From Bradyrhizobium guangxiense (GTDB lineage: Bacteria; Pseudomonadota; Alphaproteobacteria; Rhizobiales; Xanthobacteraceae), in the NCBI RefSeq assembly GCF_004114915.1, contig NZ_CP022219.1:4308501-4372500 (forward strand): a stretch of DNA of 64,000 nucleotides, written 5' to 3'. Below are positions 1 to 9,174 of the stretch, piece by piece. The number at the start of each line of letters is the position of its first letter. Position 1 is the stretch's first letter. The notes beneath the pieces are model-generated. The model had not been told where the DNA came from, searched no databases, and saw only the letters and a list, made by a program, of their open reading frames with translations. The position numbers and the translations under genes are program-made.

Positions 1-478
1 TCATCGTCTTGGAGAACGGATTGTCGCGGCACGCATCGAGGATGACGAGCCGAAGCTGCTTGGCGGGCTCGATGCTCACCAACAGGCGATCGATCGGCAA
101 CGCCTCGTCGTAGACATCGATGTCGGTCTCGAGCGCGGCATCGGTCGGGATCAGGTAGTTAGTACCGTCCACCTCCATGCCGTGGCCAGCGTAGTAAATG
201 ACCGCGACATCGGCATCCCGCGTCCTGGTGCCAAATTCGCGCAGCGCCTTACGCATTTCGGGCGCGTTCAGGTCCTGCCGGACGTCGACCGTGTCGAAGC
301 CGGCTTTCCTGAGCATGCCCCCGATCAAGCCGGCATCGTTCACCGGATTGGCAAGCTTCGGCACACTATTGTAGGCGGAATTGCCAATGACGAGCGCAAC
401 CCTTTTTTGGGCCTGCGCCGGCCCGCAGACGAGCCAGGCCCCGAAGATCATCGCAGCAACGAGCTGATACGCCCTCAA
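1..478 (-). CDS. Secreted caspase-like (peptidase C14) protein, partial
   Basis: Only the N-terminal ~159 codons are in the window; the gene runs off the left edge. It is a paralogue of the gene just upstream. The His of the caspase dyad is seen in YYAGHGMEVDG and the Cys in ILDACRDNPFSKT. I place the start at a TTG at 478: it overlaps the TGA of the preceding gene (TTGA), has an AGAGG-like ribosome site about 8 nt upstream, and gives a full signal peptide ending in WLVCGPAQA. An ATG at 451 would leave a truncated signal sequence. The overlap suggests translational coupling of the pair. Substrate and role are unknown; bacterial caspase-like proteins of this type are usually called orthocaspases. 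Confidence 0.8.
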   Translation of the reverse strand, partial: MRAYQLVAAMIFGAWLVCGPAQAQKRVALVIGNSAYNSVPKLANPVNDAGLIGGMLRKAGFDTVDVRQDLNAPEMRKALREFGTRTRDADVAVIYYAGHGMEVDGTNYLIPTDAALETDIDVYDEALPIDRLLVSIEPAKQLRLVILDACRDNPFSKTM

Positions 479-2319
479 TTGCAGACCTCTTTCGTGCGCC
501 CGGCCATCACGGAGCTCGCATCAGCGGTGCCGGCTCGCTCTATTCTGCATCCCTTGCCTACGGGGCGGCAGCCGGCAGCGTTGCAGAATATCTGGCCAGA
601 TGCCTGCGGTGCCGATGGCGCGGCTTCGTTCGCCCTGCGATCTGCGTCGCGCTTTCTCGTGTCCTCACGCGTCGCGACCGGCTTCTTCTCCGGCACCTTC
701 TCGCACTCGTTGTCGTCGCCGACGCGATAGCCGGCGCGGCAGGTGATCTTCACGCATTGATCGCCGTCGGCCTTGAAGCCGAAATTGCAGACGAGCGGGC
801 AGACCCGTCCCGGCTTCGCCTTGAGCGCATCGAGGGCGTCGACGCTGGCAAGCTTCACATCGAACTGGGTGCCAGCGTATTTGTTGAAGAGCGTCAGCGA
901 ACGCTGCGCAGCCGAGGACCACTCGCCTTCCGGAGCCGACGTGAGGCAGCCGACACGGCGCAACTCGCTCTGCACGGACTTCGCGAGGTCGGCCGCGGAT
1001 AATGCCGGTGTCGACCCGGGCGACAGCGCCGCGACTTTTTGCTCGACTTCAGGCATCTGCCGATCGGCCGTCGGCTTGGCCGCCTGCTCAGCCTTCTCCG
1101 CCGCCTGCCTGGCTGCCAGCTCGGCCTTGGCCTTCTCGGCAGCCTGCTTCTCGGCCAGCGCCTTCGCAGCCGCCGCCTCGGCGGCCTTGCGCTGCCGTTC
1201 GGCAGCTTCCGCCTTCGCCTGCTCGATCTGCTTTTGCTTCTCGGCCGCGACGCGCGCCTCTTCGGCCGCCTTGGCGGCAGCTGCCGCCTTCTCCTGTTCG
1301 ACCTTCTGGGCGCGCTCGGCAATCAGCCTCGCCTTTTCCTGCTCGGCCGCCTTGGCCTTTTGCTCGGCTGCGGCGCGCGTCTCCTCGGCGCCGATCTTGT
1401 TCAACTGGCCCTTGGCGAGGTTGGCGTAGAAGCCGTCGGGATATGCTGCCAGAAATGCTTCCCAGGCGTCGCGCGTCGCAAGCTGGAGCGCGAGCTCGTA
1501 GTCCCTGCGGATGGCGTCCTGCGGATTTGCCTGGGGCCCCGTTGCGGCTTGCTTCACGACGAGAGGAACGTCGTCGCCTCCGAGCGAACCATAGACATAG
1601 GGCTCCTGCTTGTAGCCGGTCGCCTTCAGGACATCGTCGCGGACGAAGCCGAAGGCCTTGCGCAGGTCGAGCCCAGGCTTCGGCAGGTGCTCGACGAGCG
1701 CGGCAGCGAACGGGCTGTTTCTGGCATCGCCGTCCGATGCGGTCGATCCCGCCTTCGCGGCAAAGGCAATCATGGTATTGGGGCTGGTCGGCTCGACCTT
1801 CGCAAGGCCGCGTCCGATCGCGCGCGAGGCCAGCGTGCGCTTCATCGTTTTCGCGAACGGATTATCGCGGCACGCATCCAGGATGATCAGGCGCAACTGC
1901 TTGGCCGGCTCGACGGCGAACAATGCACGCTCGACAGGAATGGTCTCATCGAGCACGTCACCGTCGGTCTCCAGTGTTGCGTCGGTCGGAATGAGATAGT
2001 TGTTGCCGTCGAGCTCGATGCCGTGGCCGGCGTAATAGATCACCGCCATGTCCGCTTCGCGCGTCCTGCCGGCGAACTCGCGCAGCATGCGCCGCATCTC
2101 GCTGGCACTGAGGTCCAGCCTGACGTCCACGGAATCGAAGCCGGCCTTCTTGAGCATGCCGCCGACAAGAGTGGCATCGTTGACGGGATTACCGAGCTTC
2201 GGTGCGCTCTTGTAGGCGGAATTGCCGATCACGAGCGCCACCCGTCGGTCGGCATGCGCCGGTCCGCAGGCAAGTCCCACCGCCAATATCAACAAAGCAA
2301 ATAGCCGAAACAGAATCAC
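475..2319 (-). CDS. Secreted caspase-like (peptidase C14) protein with coiled coil and Cys-rich tail
   Basis: 614 residues. A signal peptide (residues 1-23, ending ACGPAHA) precedes a p20-like caspase domain (about 25-255) with the catalytic pair His99 (YYAGHGIE) and Cys150 (LDACRDNPF). Residues ~305-425 are a very Ala/Glu/Lys-rich coiled coil. The C-terminus has a small domain resembling a peptidoglycan-binding fold (~445-505), then paired cysteines in EGF-like spacing (CNFGF..DGDQC, CRAGY..DNEC). The layout points to a periplasmic cysteine protease that may touch the cell wall. The reaction and target cannot be read from sequence. Its stop overlaps the start of the downstream paralogue. Confidence 0.85.
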   Translation of the reverse strand: MILFRLFALLILAVGLACGPAHADRRVALVIGNSAYKSAPKLGNPVNDATLVGGMLKKAGFDSVDVRLDLSASEMRRMLREFAGRTREADMAVIYYAGHGIELDGNNYLIPTDATLETDGDVLDETIPVERALFAVEPAKQLRLIILDACRDNPFAKTMKRTLASRAIGRGLAKVEPTSPNTMIAFAAKAGSTASDGDARNSPFAAALVEHLPKPGLDLRKAFGFVRDDVLKATGYKQEPYVYGSLGGDDVPLVVKQAATGPQANPQDAIRRDYELALQLATRDAWEAFLAAYPDGFYANLAKGQLNKIGAEETRAAAEQKAKAAEQEKARLIAERAQKVEQEKAAAAAKAAEEARVAAEKQKQIEQAKAEAAERQRKAAEAAAAKALAEKQAAEKAKAELAARQAAEKAEQAAKPTADRQMPEVEQKVAALSPGSTPALSAADLAKSVQSELRRVGCLTSAPEGEWSSAAQRSLTLFNKYAGTQFDVKLASVDALDALKAKPGRVCPLVCNFGFKADGDQCVKITCRAGYRVGDDNECEKVPEKKPVATREDTRKRDADRRANEAAPSAPQASGQIFCNAAGCRPVGKGCRIERAGTADASSVMAGRTKEVCN

Positions 2320-2484
2320 TTGCGTCCCCCCGGATGCAATTCCATGAGACTATTCGGTAGCGTCGCTGATTTCCAACTGTTCCTATGTGATACCTGTCAC
2401 ACAGAGGCTCTCGACGGCGTTATGGATAACGCGGCGAAGCGTCCCCTCCTGTCCAATTGAGTGAGGCCAGATCCCTGAGGGTGG

Positions 2485-4392
2485 CTATACCTGCACCACC
2501 TCATGGCGCATTACGAATGGTGCGAGCAGCGCGTGCCCCTCTCTCTCGACCGCTTCGCGCTGCCCCGCCGGCAAGCCCCTCAGCGTCACCGTCGCGATCG
2601 ATCCGTGACTGCCATGGGCGCCGACCTTGACCTTGCAATCGATGCCGCGCTCGACCAGCGGCCCGAGCACCTTGGTGAACACGCGCTCGGCCGCGTCCCA
2701 GCGCAGCTGCGGCTTGAACACCTTGCCGACGCCCGTCACCGGCATCGGATCAATCGGAATTACCTGCACCGGAACGGCGGCGCGCTCCGGCGTGCGCTCG
2801 CGCACCCACGCCTCGAGCTCGCCCGGCTGAACGGCCGCGCCGGGCTTCAACTGCACATACCCCACCGGCAATTCGCCGGCATAGGCGTCGGGCTGGCCGA
2901 CGACGGCGGCGAAGCCGACCGCGGGATGGCGGAACATGATCTCCTCGATCGGTGCCGGGTCGATGTTATGGCCGCCGCGGATCACGAGATCCTTGGCGCG
3001 GCCGGTGATCCAGAGATAGCCGTCGGCATCGAGACGGCCGAGATCGCCGGAATTGACCCAGACCTCGTCGACGAAGGCGCCCTTGTTGTGCTCGTCATTG
3101 AGATAGCCGCTGAACACGCCGGGTCCCGCCATGATGACGACGCCGATTTCATCCGGCTTGCAGTCGCGGATCAGGCGGCCGTCGGCATCGAGCTGCACGA
3201 TGCGCACGCGCGCATAGGGCATCGGTAGCCCGACCGAGCCGAGCCGGATCGGCCGGCCGGGATAAGCGAGCGTGTGCACGCTCGAGGTCTCGGTCATGCC
3301 GTAGACCTCGATGACGCGCAGCTTCAGCTTGTCCTGGATTGCCGAGCCCACGGCGACCGGGATCGCCGAGCCGCCGCCGGCGGCATATTTCAGGCTGGAG
3401 ATATCCGCATTGCCCGGCGGCACCCCGAGCGTCGCGGCCAGCACCGTCGGCACACTCGACAGCGCTTCGGGCTTGAAGCGCTCCACGAGCTGCCAGATAT
3501 TCTTCACCGCATTCGGATTGCGCCACCCGCTTGGCGACAGCACGACCAGCGAGCTGCCGCTCGACAGCGTCGTCAACACCTGTGTCAGTGATCCCCCGAC
3601 GTGAAACAACGGCATGCCGAACAAGAGATTGGCGCCGGGCTTGCCCTTCAACAACAGATTGAGCGCCCAGGCCTGATAGACTTGGTTGGCGTGGGTATGC
3701 CGCACCAGCTTCGGCGTGCCGGTGGTGCCGCCGGTGTGGAAATAGGCGGCGATGTCACTGCCGAGAATTTTGCGCCCGCTGACGAGCCGGTCCGACGGCT
3801 GCTGCTTGATCAGATCGTTGAAAGCGAAAATTCCCTTGCCCGGATCGCCACCGCCGAACACCTGCACGATCGCCTTGAGGTGCTTGAGCTGCGGGCGGAT
3901 CTGCTCGACCTTCTGCCAGATGTCGGTGCCCGGCATCGGCCCAAGCGCCACCAGGATCTTGGTGTTCGCAGCTTCCAGAATTTCCGCAATCTGGTGCGGC
4001 TCGAGCAGCGGATTGACGGGATTGGCGATGCCGGCGGCTTCGGCACCGAACAGCGTCACGAAGGCATCGGGCACCAGCGGCAACATGAAGCTGATGACGT
4101 CGCCCTTGTCCGCGCCGAGCGCGTGAAACATGTTGGCGGCCTGCGTCACGCGCGCGATGAAATCGCGGTACGTGACCACCAGCGGCGTGTCGGCGGGATC
4201 AGCGTTTTGCAGAAACTGGATCGCCGCCCCGTCGGGATTACGCGCCGCACCTAACGCAATCGCGTCGTAAGTGCTCGCGGCTGCGATGCGCTCGGCGTAG
4301 GGGACCTGCTGGAAGGCCTGCACCTCCGCGTCGGTCAGAAGTTCAGGATAGTCGCTGCCGATGAGCCGATCGAGCGCGTGGATGCCCGCCAT
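2485..4392 (-). CDS. AMP-binding acyl-CoA synthetase
   Basis: 635 residues with the adenylate-forming ligase fold: the P-loop-like motif HTGGTTGTPK, the motif YGMTETSS, and the hinge region SGDLGRLDADGYLWITGRAKD, which is followed by GGHNIDPAPIEE. The family joins a carboxylic acid to CoA through an acyl-AMP intermediate; the chain length of the acid cannot be told. The start at 4392 is chosen because GGGAGGAC lies ~10 nt before this ATG; the open frame continues upstream without a ribosome site. The C-terminal ~50 residues (after ERGIDCKVKVG) extend past the usual ligase end. No operon partner: it is divergent from the next gene. Confidence 0.9.
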   Translation of the reverse strand: MAGIHALDRLIGSDYPELLTDAEVQAFQQVPYAERIAAASTYDAIALGAARNPDGAAIQFLQNADPADTPLVVTYRDFIARVTQAANMFHALGADKGDVISFMLPLVPDAFVTLFGAEAAGIANPVNPLLEPHQIAEILEAANTKILVALGPMPGTDIWQKVEQIRPQLKHLKAIVQVFGGGDPGKGIFAFNDLIKQQPSDRLVSGRKILGSDIAAYFHTGGTTGTPKLVRHTHANQVYQAWALNLLLKGKPGANLLFGMPLFHVGGSLTQVLTTLSSGSSLVVLSPSGWRNPNAVKNIWQLVERFKPEALSSVPTVLAATLGVPPGNADISSLKYAAGGGSAIPVAVGSAIQDKLKLRVIEVYGMTETSSVHTLAYPGRPIRLGSVGLPMPYARVRIVQLDADGRLIRDCKPDEIGVVIMAGPGVFSGYLNDEHNKGAFVDEVWVNSGDLGRLDADGYLWITGRAKDLVIRGGHNIDPAPIEEIMFRHPAVGFAAVVGQPDAYAGELPVGYVQLKPGAAVQPGELEAWVRERTPERAAVPVQVIPIDPMPVTGVGKVFKPQLRWDAAERVFTKVLGPLVERGIDCKVKVGAHGSHGSIATVTLRGLPAGQREAVEREGHALLAPFVMRHEVVQV

Positions 4393-4642
4393 GGAATTCC
4401 GTCCTCCCTCATGTTCACTTCCCCGTCTCCTGTCTTTTGACAATTCGGTTCGACGGGGCGCCGACCGATGACCGGTCGAAGCGCGGACACAATGATGGAT
4501 GATTTGGCGTTCGTCCATTCTCTAACGGCTGCCGCGATCGATCTCGGCTTGGACGGCGATTGAACCTCCGCGCCCGATCCGGGGACCAAGAACAAGCATT
4601 GAATTGGTCTGCCAGCGTCCTGCCGCAAGACTTAAGGTGATT

Positions 4643-5737
4643 ATGACCACGCCCCCGCGGGACCGTTTCTCTCGGCCATTCGCCGCCCGCGCGTTGGCAT
4701 CGATGCTCATGGCAGTGGCGATCGCCCTGCCTTGCACCGCGCTCGCCGACAGCCAGTTCGACAAGATGCGCGCCAAGATCGCGGCCTTCGTCGCCGACAA
4801 GATGGAGAAGCTGGGCGGCTCGCGCATCATCTACAAGGTGGACAGCGACGGCTTGCGCGAGAGCGTCGTCACGGATTTGCGCGACGACGTCTACAAGACG
4901 CTGCGTGAAGCCAAGATTGCCTTTTCCGGTCTTGCGATCCGCGACTGTGGCGTCGAAGTCAGGATCGCCGACGCCAAGGGCCGCGAACAGCTCGTGCGCA
5001 AGCTCGCGTCGGCCGCGGAGGGATTGCCTTCGCACGCGCTCACCGCGAGCGACGGCGGCGACGGACTGCTCAGGCTGGCGCCGACCGACGCCGCCTCCGC
5101 CGCGCGGCTGCACGATCTCGTCGACGATTCGATCGCCATGATCGAGCAGCGCCTCAAGGACGCCGGCATCAAGCTCGCCAGCGTCCAGCCCGAGGGAAGG
5201 GAGCGCATTCGCATCTTCCTGCCTGATATGATGGAGCCCGAACGGATCACCGCGATGTTCGCCAGGAAGGTCAAGGTCGGCTTCCGCCTGGTCGATCTCT
5301 CGATGCCGGCGGAGCAGGCGCAATCCGGCGCGCCGCCCGCAGGCACGGAAGTCCTGCTCGGCTTCAAGGACGACAAGCCCTATCTCGTCGCCAAGGACAG
5401 CGTGCTCGACGGCAACGACATCAGCTATGCAGGACCCGGATTTGCGAGCGCCACGAAGGAGCCGATCGCCTCGTTCCGCTTCAACGGCCGCGGCACGCGG
5501 CGCTTCGCCCACATCACCGCGGAGAACGTCGGAAGACCGTTCGCCATCGTGCTCGACGACAAGGTGATCTCCGCGCCCGTGATCCGCGAGCCCATCACCG
5601 GCGGATCGGGCCAGATCTCCGGCAATTTCACGCTGGAGGAAGCGAGCAGCGTCGCCATGATGCTGCGCGCCGGATCGCTCCCGGGACATCTCGGCCTCAT
5701 TGAGCAGCAGGTCCTGCAGCCTGCCGCCAGGCCATAA
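4643..5737 (+). CDS. Orphan SecD P1-head-like exported protein
   Basis: 364 residues. A hydrophobic export signal (about 10-35, ending CTALADS) is followed by a region resembling the first periplasmic domain of SecD. The C-terminal third (EVLLGFKDDKPYLVAKDSVLDGNDI.. through RFAHITAENVGRPFAIVLDDKVISAPVI.. to NFTLEEASSVAMMLRAGSLP) follows the SecDF P1 head closely. The transmembrane bundle of SecD is absent, so it cannot itself be a Sec channel component. A free periplasmic chaperone-like role is possible but unproven. The start at 4643 has TAAGGTGA just upstream. Bradyrhizobial genomes carry annotated stand-alone proteins of this kind. Confidence 0.8.
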   Translation: MTTPPRDRFSRPFAARALASMLMAVAIALPCTALADSQFDKMRAKIAAFVADKMEKLGGSRIIYKVDSDGLRESVVTDLRDDVYKTLREAKIAFSGLAIRDCGVEVRIADAKGREQLVRKLASAAEGLPSHALTASDGGDGLLRLAPTDAASAARLHDLVDDSIAMIEQRLKDAGIKLASVQPEGRERIRIFLPDMMEPERITAMFARKVKVGFRLVDLSMPAEQAQSGAPPAGTEVLLGFKDDKPYLVAKDSVLDGNDISYAGPGFASATKEPIASFRFNGRGTRRFAHITAENVGRPFAIVLDDKVISAPVIREPITGGSGQISGNFTLEEASSVAMMLRAGSLPGHLGLIEQQVLQPAARP

Positions 5738-5977
5738 GCCAAAGCTCGTCCGGCGTTCCACGCCTGGGGCCCCGATCCCCTCCGCGGCGCCGAATCACGG
5801 CCGCGCCAAAGCCAGATGCGCAACTTACGGGCAATTGCCGAAACGCCCGATCGGGCTAAAATTTGCCTCTTGCGAGATGGCGGCCGAGGGCTTCATTTCA
5901 GGCAGCCGTCATGCGATTTCGGCTATACGTGTCGAGCATACCGACCAGGACTGAAGGCCTTACGCGGGGTTAGTACC

Positions 5978-6784
5978 ATGCCGTCCGGCAGCGCAGACAT
6001 TTCCTCGATCCTCGACCGCATTCTCGATGCGGCCACGGACAATCTCAGGATCGCGAAGATCCTGGTGCAGATGGGCCTCGATCCCAACGACGTCACCTAC
6101 GACGCGATCTTCAACCGGCTGCTGGAGATCTTCGTCCACAACATCACCTTCGCCAATCTGTTCGCCGTGGTCGGCGCTGGCTTCTTTGTCGCCACGCTTT
6201 TGATGCGAACGATGGTGCCGCTCCGCGTCGCCAACATGATCGGCTGCGCGTTCTTCGCCGTCTTCGGAGCGCTCTCCGCCAACGTCGCGACGTTTCTGCT
6301 CTATCTCCTGATGCTTCCGATCAACGCCCTGCGCCTGCGACAGATGCTCAAGCTGGTCAAGAAAGCGCGCCATGCGGCCGAAGGCGACATGTCGATCGAA
6401 TGGCTCAAGCCGTTCATGACCGAGCGCCGATATCGCCGCGGCGACACGCTGTTCAAACTGGGCGATCCCGCCAAGGAGATGCTGCTCACCGTCACCGGCA
6501 AGTTCCTGGTCAAGGAGATCAATGTCGAGATCGGGCCGGGCGCGCTGATGGGTGAGCTCGGCTTCCTCACGCCGGATAACCGGCGCACCGGCACAATCGA
6601 ATGCATCGAGGACGGCCAGGTGCTGACGATCACCTATGACCGGCTGCTCGAGATCTACTTCCAGGATCCGCAGTTCGGCTATTATTTCCTGGTGCTGACC
6701 AGCCAGCGCCTGCTGCAGAACATCGACCGCTTGCAGAAGCAGCTGGCGACCGCGCAGGCGGCGACGACGAACAGGATCGCCTGA
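5978..6784 (+). CDS. Membrane-anchored cyclic-nucleotide-binding protein (Popeye-like layout)
   Basis: 268 residues. The N-terminal ~50 residues are soluble; two or three hydrophobic segments follow (about 55-72 and 80-112). A Crp-type cNMP-binding domain covers about 150-245, with the phosphate-binding cassette seen as GELGFLTPDNRRTGT. There is no DNA-binding helix-turn-helix and no pore motif, so it is neither a transcription factor nor a typical channel. The order of short membrane segments then one cNMP domain is like Popeye-domain proteins. The ATG at 5978 has only a weak GGGGTT ribosome site; the frame is open further upstream, but without a better site. Confidence 0.8.
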   Translation: MPSGSADISSILDRILDAATDNLRIAKILVQMGLDPNDVTYDAIFNRLLEIFVHNITFANLFAVVGAGFFVATLLMRTMVPLRVANMIGCAFFAVFGALSANVATFLLYLLMLPINALRLRQMLKLVKKARHAAEGDMSIEWLKPFMTERRYRRGDTLFKLGDPAKEMLLTVTGKFLVKEINVEIGPGALMGELGFLTPDNRRTGTIECIEDGQVLTITYDRLLEIYFQDPQFGYYFLVLTSQRLLQNIDRLQKQLATAQAATTNRIA

Positions 6785-6984
6785 CCGTGGGCGGCGGGGG
6801 CCCATGCCTCTGAAACGTCAAAACCCGGAGTTTTGCGGACGTGTCCGGCCCGCGGTGCAGCATCGCCGCGGATTGCGGGAAGATGCGGCCATTTGCGAAA
6901 TTGACGGCTCCAGACCGCGCAAACGGCCCGCCGCAAAATCGCCCCAAAAACCGAATGGTAACCATGAGGGGCTAGGGTAATGGC

Positions 6985-7782
6985 GTGACCAATTCTCCGA
7001 CGATCCTGGTGTTCGATTCCGGCCTTGGCGGGCTCACGGTGCTCCGCGAGGTCGTGGCCGCGCGTTCCGACGCGCACTTTGTCTATGTCGCCGACGACGC
7101 CTTCTTCCCCTACGGCCACCACAGCGAGGACGAGATCATCGCCCGTGTCGTGCCGCTGATGGGGGAGTTGATCGGCAGCCATGCTCCCGACCTGGTCGTC
7201 ATCGCCTGCAATACGGCGTCCACCCTGGTCCTGTCGCACTTGCGGGCCGCTTATTCCGTGCCCTTCGTCGGCACGGTGCCGGCGATCAAGCCGGCCTGCG
7301 CGCAGTCGAAGACCCGCCGCGTCTCGGTGCTCGGCACCAAGGGCACGGTGAAGCGTGAATACACCAAAGCTCTGATCCGCGATTTCGCGCAAGGTTGCGA
7401 GGTGACGCTGGTCGGCTCGCCCGAGCTCGCCTCGCTCGCCGAGGCCGCGCTTGGCGGCAACCCGATCAGCGACGGCGACATCCTTGCCGAGCTCACACCC
7501 TGCTTCGTCGGCGATGCCGAGGACGCCGGCGCACGCACCGACACCGTCGTGCTCGCCTGCACCCATTATCCGCTGCTGCTCGACCGGCTGAAGCGGCTGG
7601 CGCCCTGGCCGGTCGACTGGATCGATCCGGCGCCGGCGATCGCCCGCCGCGTCTCGGATCTGCTCGGTCCGCGCACCGGCGCCATCGCGCAGTCCGGCGC
7701 CGAGATGATCTTCACCTCGAACCGCGTGCACGGCCTTTCGTCCACGCTGACGCCGTTCTTCGGCGGGCGCGCGCTGGCCTGA
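6985..7782 (+). CDS. murI: Glutamate racemase
   Basis: 265 residues, full length for the family. It interconverts L- and D-glutamate to supply D-Glu for peptidoglycan in the cytoplasm. Seen in sequence: FDSGLGG near the N-terminus (Asp11, Ser12), catalytic Cys75 in IACNTAST, and the second catalytic Cys192 in VLACTHYPLL with His194. The start is a GTG; GAGGGG lies upstream and no ATG in frame fits the family N-terminus. The gene stands alone between the cNMP-binding protein and an aldolase-family gene on the same strand. Confidence 0.95.
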   Translation: MTNSPTILVFDSGLGGLTVLREVVAARSDAHFVYVADDAFFPYGHHSEDEIIARVVPLMGELIGSHAPDLVVIACNTASTLVLSHLRAAYSVPFVGTVPAIKPACAQSKTRRVSVLGTKGTVKREYTKALIRDFAQGCEVTLVGSPELASLAEAALGGNPISDGDILAELTPCFVGDAEDAGARTDTVVLACTHYPLLLDRLKRLAPWPVDWIDPAPAIARRVSDLLGPRTGAIAQSGAEMIFTSNRVHGLSSTLTPFFGGRALA

Positions 7783-7844
7783 CTTTGCGTCTCGGCGCCG
7801 CGCTGCTAGGTTTTGCCGTCGTCACCTAGCCGCAGGCCCCTTCC

Positions 7845-8618
7845 ATGTCGGTCCCGTCCACGCCACTCAACCGTCTCCGCCAGCTCTGGCGCGAGGGGCG
7901 CCCCGCCTTCGGCGCGATCGCGACCATTCCGAGCGTGCAGATGGTGCAGATCATGGCGCGCTCGCTCGACTGGATCATCGTCGATCTCGAACACGGTCCG
8001 ATCGGGCTCACCGAAGCCCACGCGATGATCGCCGCGACCACCGGCACGCCGTGCACGCCGCTGGTGCGGATCGCGGCGAACGAGCCGTGGCTCGCGAAGG
8101 CACCGATGGACATCGGCGCCTTCGGCATCAACTTCCCGATGATCACGAGCCGCGCGGATGCCGAGAAGGCGGTGCGCAGCGTCCGCTATCCGCCGCGGGG
8201 CGATCGTCTCTGGGGCCCGTTCCACGCGCCGTTCCGCTGGGGCCAGACGATGCCGGACTACATGGCCGGCGCCGATGACGAGATGATCTGCATGATCACC
8301 ATCGAGCATGTCGAGGCGGTCAACCGCATCGACGAGATCATGGCGACCCCCGGCATCGACGTCGCTGTCATCGGCCCCGGAGATCTCGCCACCTCCATCA
8401 ACAAGCGCGGCCAGATGGACGATCCGGAGCTGCTCGAGCTGGTCGCGCGCGCCGAGGCCGGCATCCTCAGAAGCGGCGTGCCGATTGGCGGCGTCGCCCG
8501 CACCGCCGACCAGGCCAACGCCCTGATCGACCGGGGCTATCGCGCCATCGCGCTCGGCTTCGACTGGTCGCTATTTCAGCGCGGTATCATGACCGCGTTC
8601 GAGGGCATCAGGCGCTGA
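7845..8618 (+). CDS. HpcH/HpaI-family aldolase
   Basis: 257 residues. It has the TIM-barrel signature of class II pyruvate aldolases of the HpcH/GarL/RhmA type: WIIVDLEHGPIGL near the start, MITIEHVEAVNRIDEI (metal-binding Glu region) and VIGPGDLATSI (metal Asp). Known members cleave 2-keto-3-deoxy or 4-hydroxy-2-oxo acids to pyruvate and an aldehyde using a divalent metal. The actual substrate cannot be assigned. It follows murI by 62 bp on the same strand but has no pathway link to it. Confidence 0.88.
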   Translation: MSVPSTPLNRLRQLWREGRPAFGAIATIPSVQMVQIMARSLDWIIVDLEHGPIGLTEAHAMIAATTGTPCTPLVRIAANEPWLAKAPMDIGAFGINFPMITSRADAEKAVRSVRYPPRGDRLWGPFHAPFRWGQTMPDYMAGADDEMICMITIEHVEAVNRIDEIMATPGIDVAVIGPGDLATSINKRGQMDDPELLELVARAEAGILRSGVPIGGVARTADQANALIDRGYRAIALGFDWSLFQRGIMTAFEGIRR

Positions 8619-8685
8619 GCCGGCCGATTGCCACCTTGCCGGGAACAGAGGCCCTGTTAGGGTCGTTCCCGGGAGGAAAACAACC

Positions 8686-9069
8686 ATGCTCAAAAAGACT
8701 TTGCTTGCCCTGTCCTTTGCCGGCCTCGCCTTTGCCGCCTTCGCCCAGCAGCCTGGCATCAAACGCACCCCGCTCCAAAAGGTCGAGTTTCCGGAGGGCT
8801 ATAATACCATCACCGCCATAGCGGAAATCCCAACGGGCGGCGCCGCCGGACGCCATACCCATCCGGGCATCGAGACCGGCTACGTGCTCGAAGGCGAGCT
8901 GAATCTTCTCATCGACGGGCAGCCGGAGAAGACCCTCAAAGCCGGCGATTCCTACCAGATCCCGGCCGGCGTCGTGCACGATGCCAAGGCTCATGGCGAT
9001 AAGGCCATGAAAGTGCTGGGAGTTTACGTCGTGGACAAGACCAAGCCGCTGGCCTCCCCGGCGCCCTGA
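8686..9069 (+). CDS. Exported small cupin-domain protein
   Basis: 127 residues. A signal peptide (LLALSFAGLAFAAFAQ) is followed by a single cupin barrel: GRHTHPGIETGYVLEGEL carries two His and one Glu of cupin motif 1, and IPAGVVHDAK carries the motif 2 His. This arrangement usually binds a metal ion in the periplasm. Function is unknown. GGGAGG lies ideally before the ATG, which starts directly at the signal peptide. Confidence 0.88.
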   Translation: MLKKTLLALSFAGLAFAAFAQQPGIKRTPLQKVEFPEGYNTITAIAEIPTGGAAGRHTHPGIETGYVLEGELNLLIDGQPEKTLKAGDSYQIPAGVVHDAKAHGDKAMKVLGVYVVDKTKPLASPAP

Positions 9070-9174
9070 TGCGGCGAACCGACCGCCCCCAAGCGGGTTG
9101 GTCCGTGCTAGAGCAGGCGGCGAGCGGAGACCCGCTCGCTGCACATTTTTTGATCCGCGGGAACCGGAAGAGCG

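Noticed and set aside
4415..5761. 448-codon open frame on the minus strand
   Set aside because: Opposite the SecD-head-like gene, which has a signal peptide and a ribosome site.
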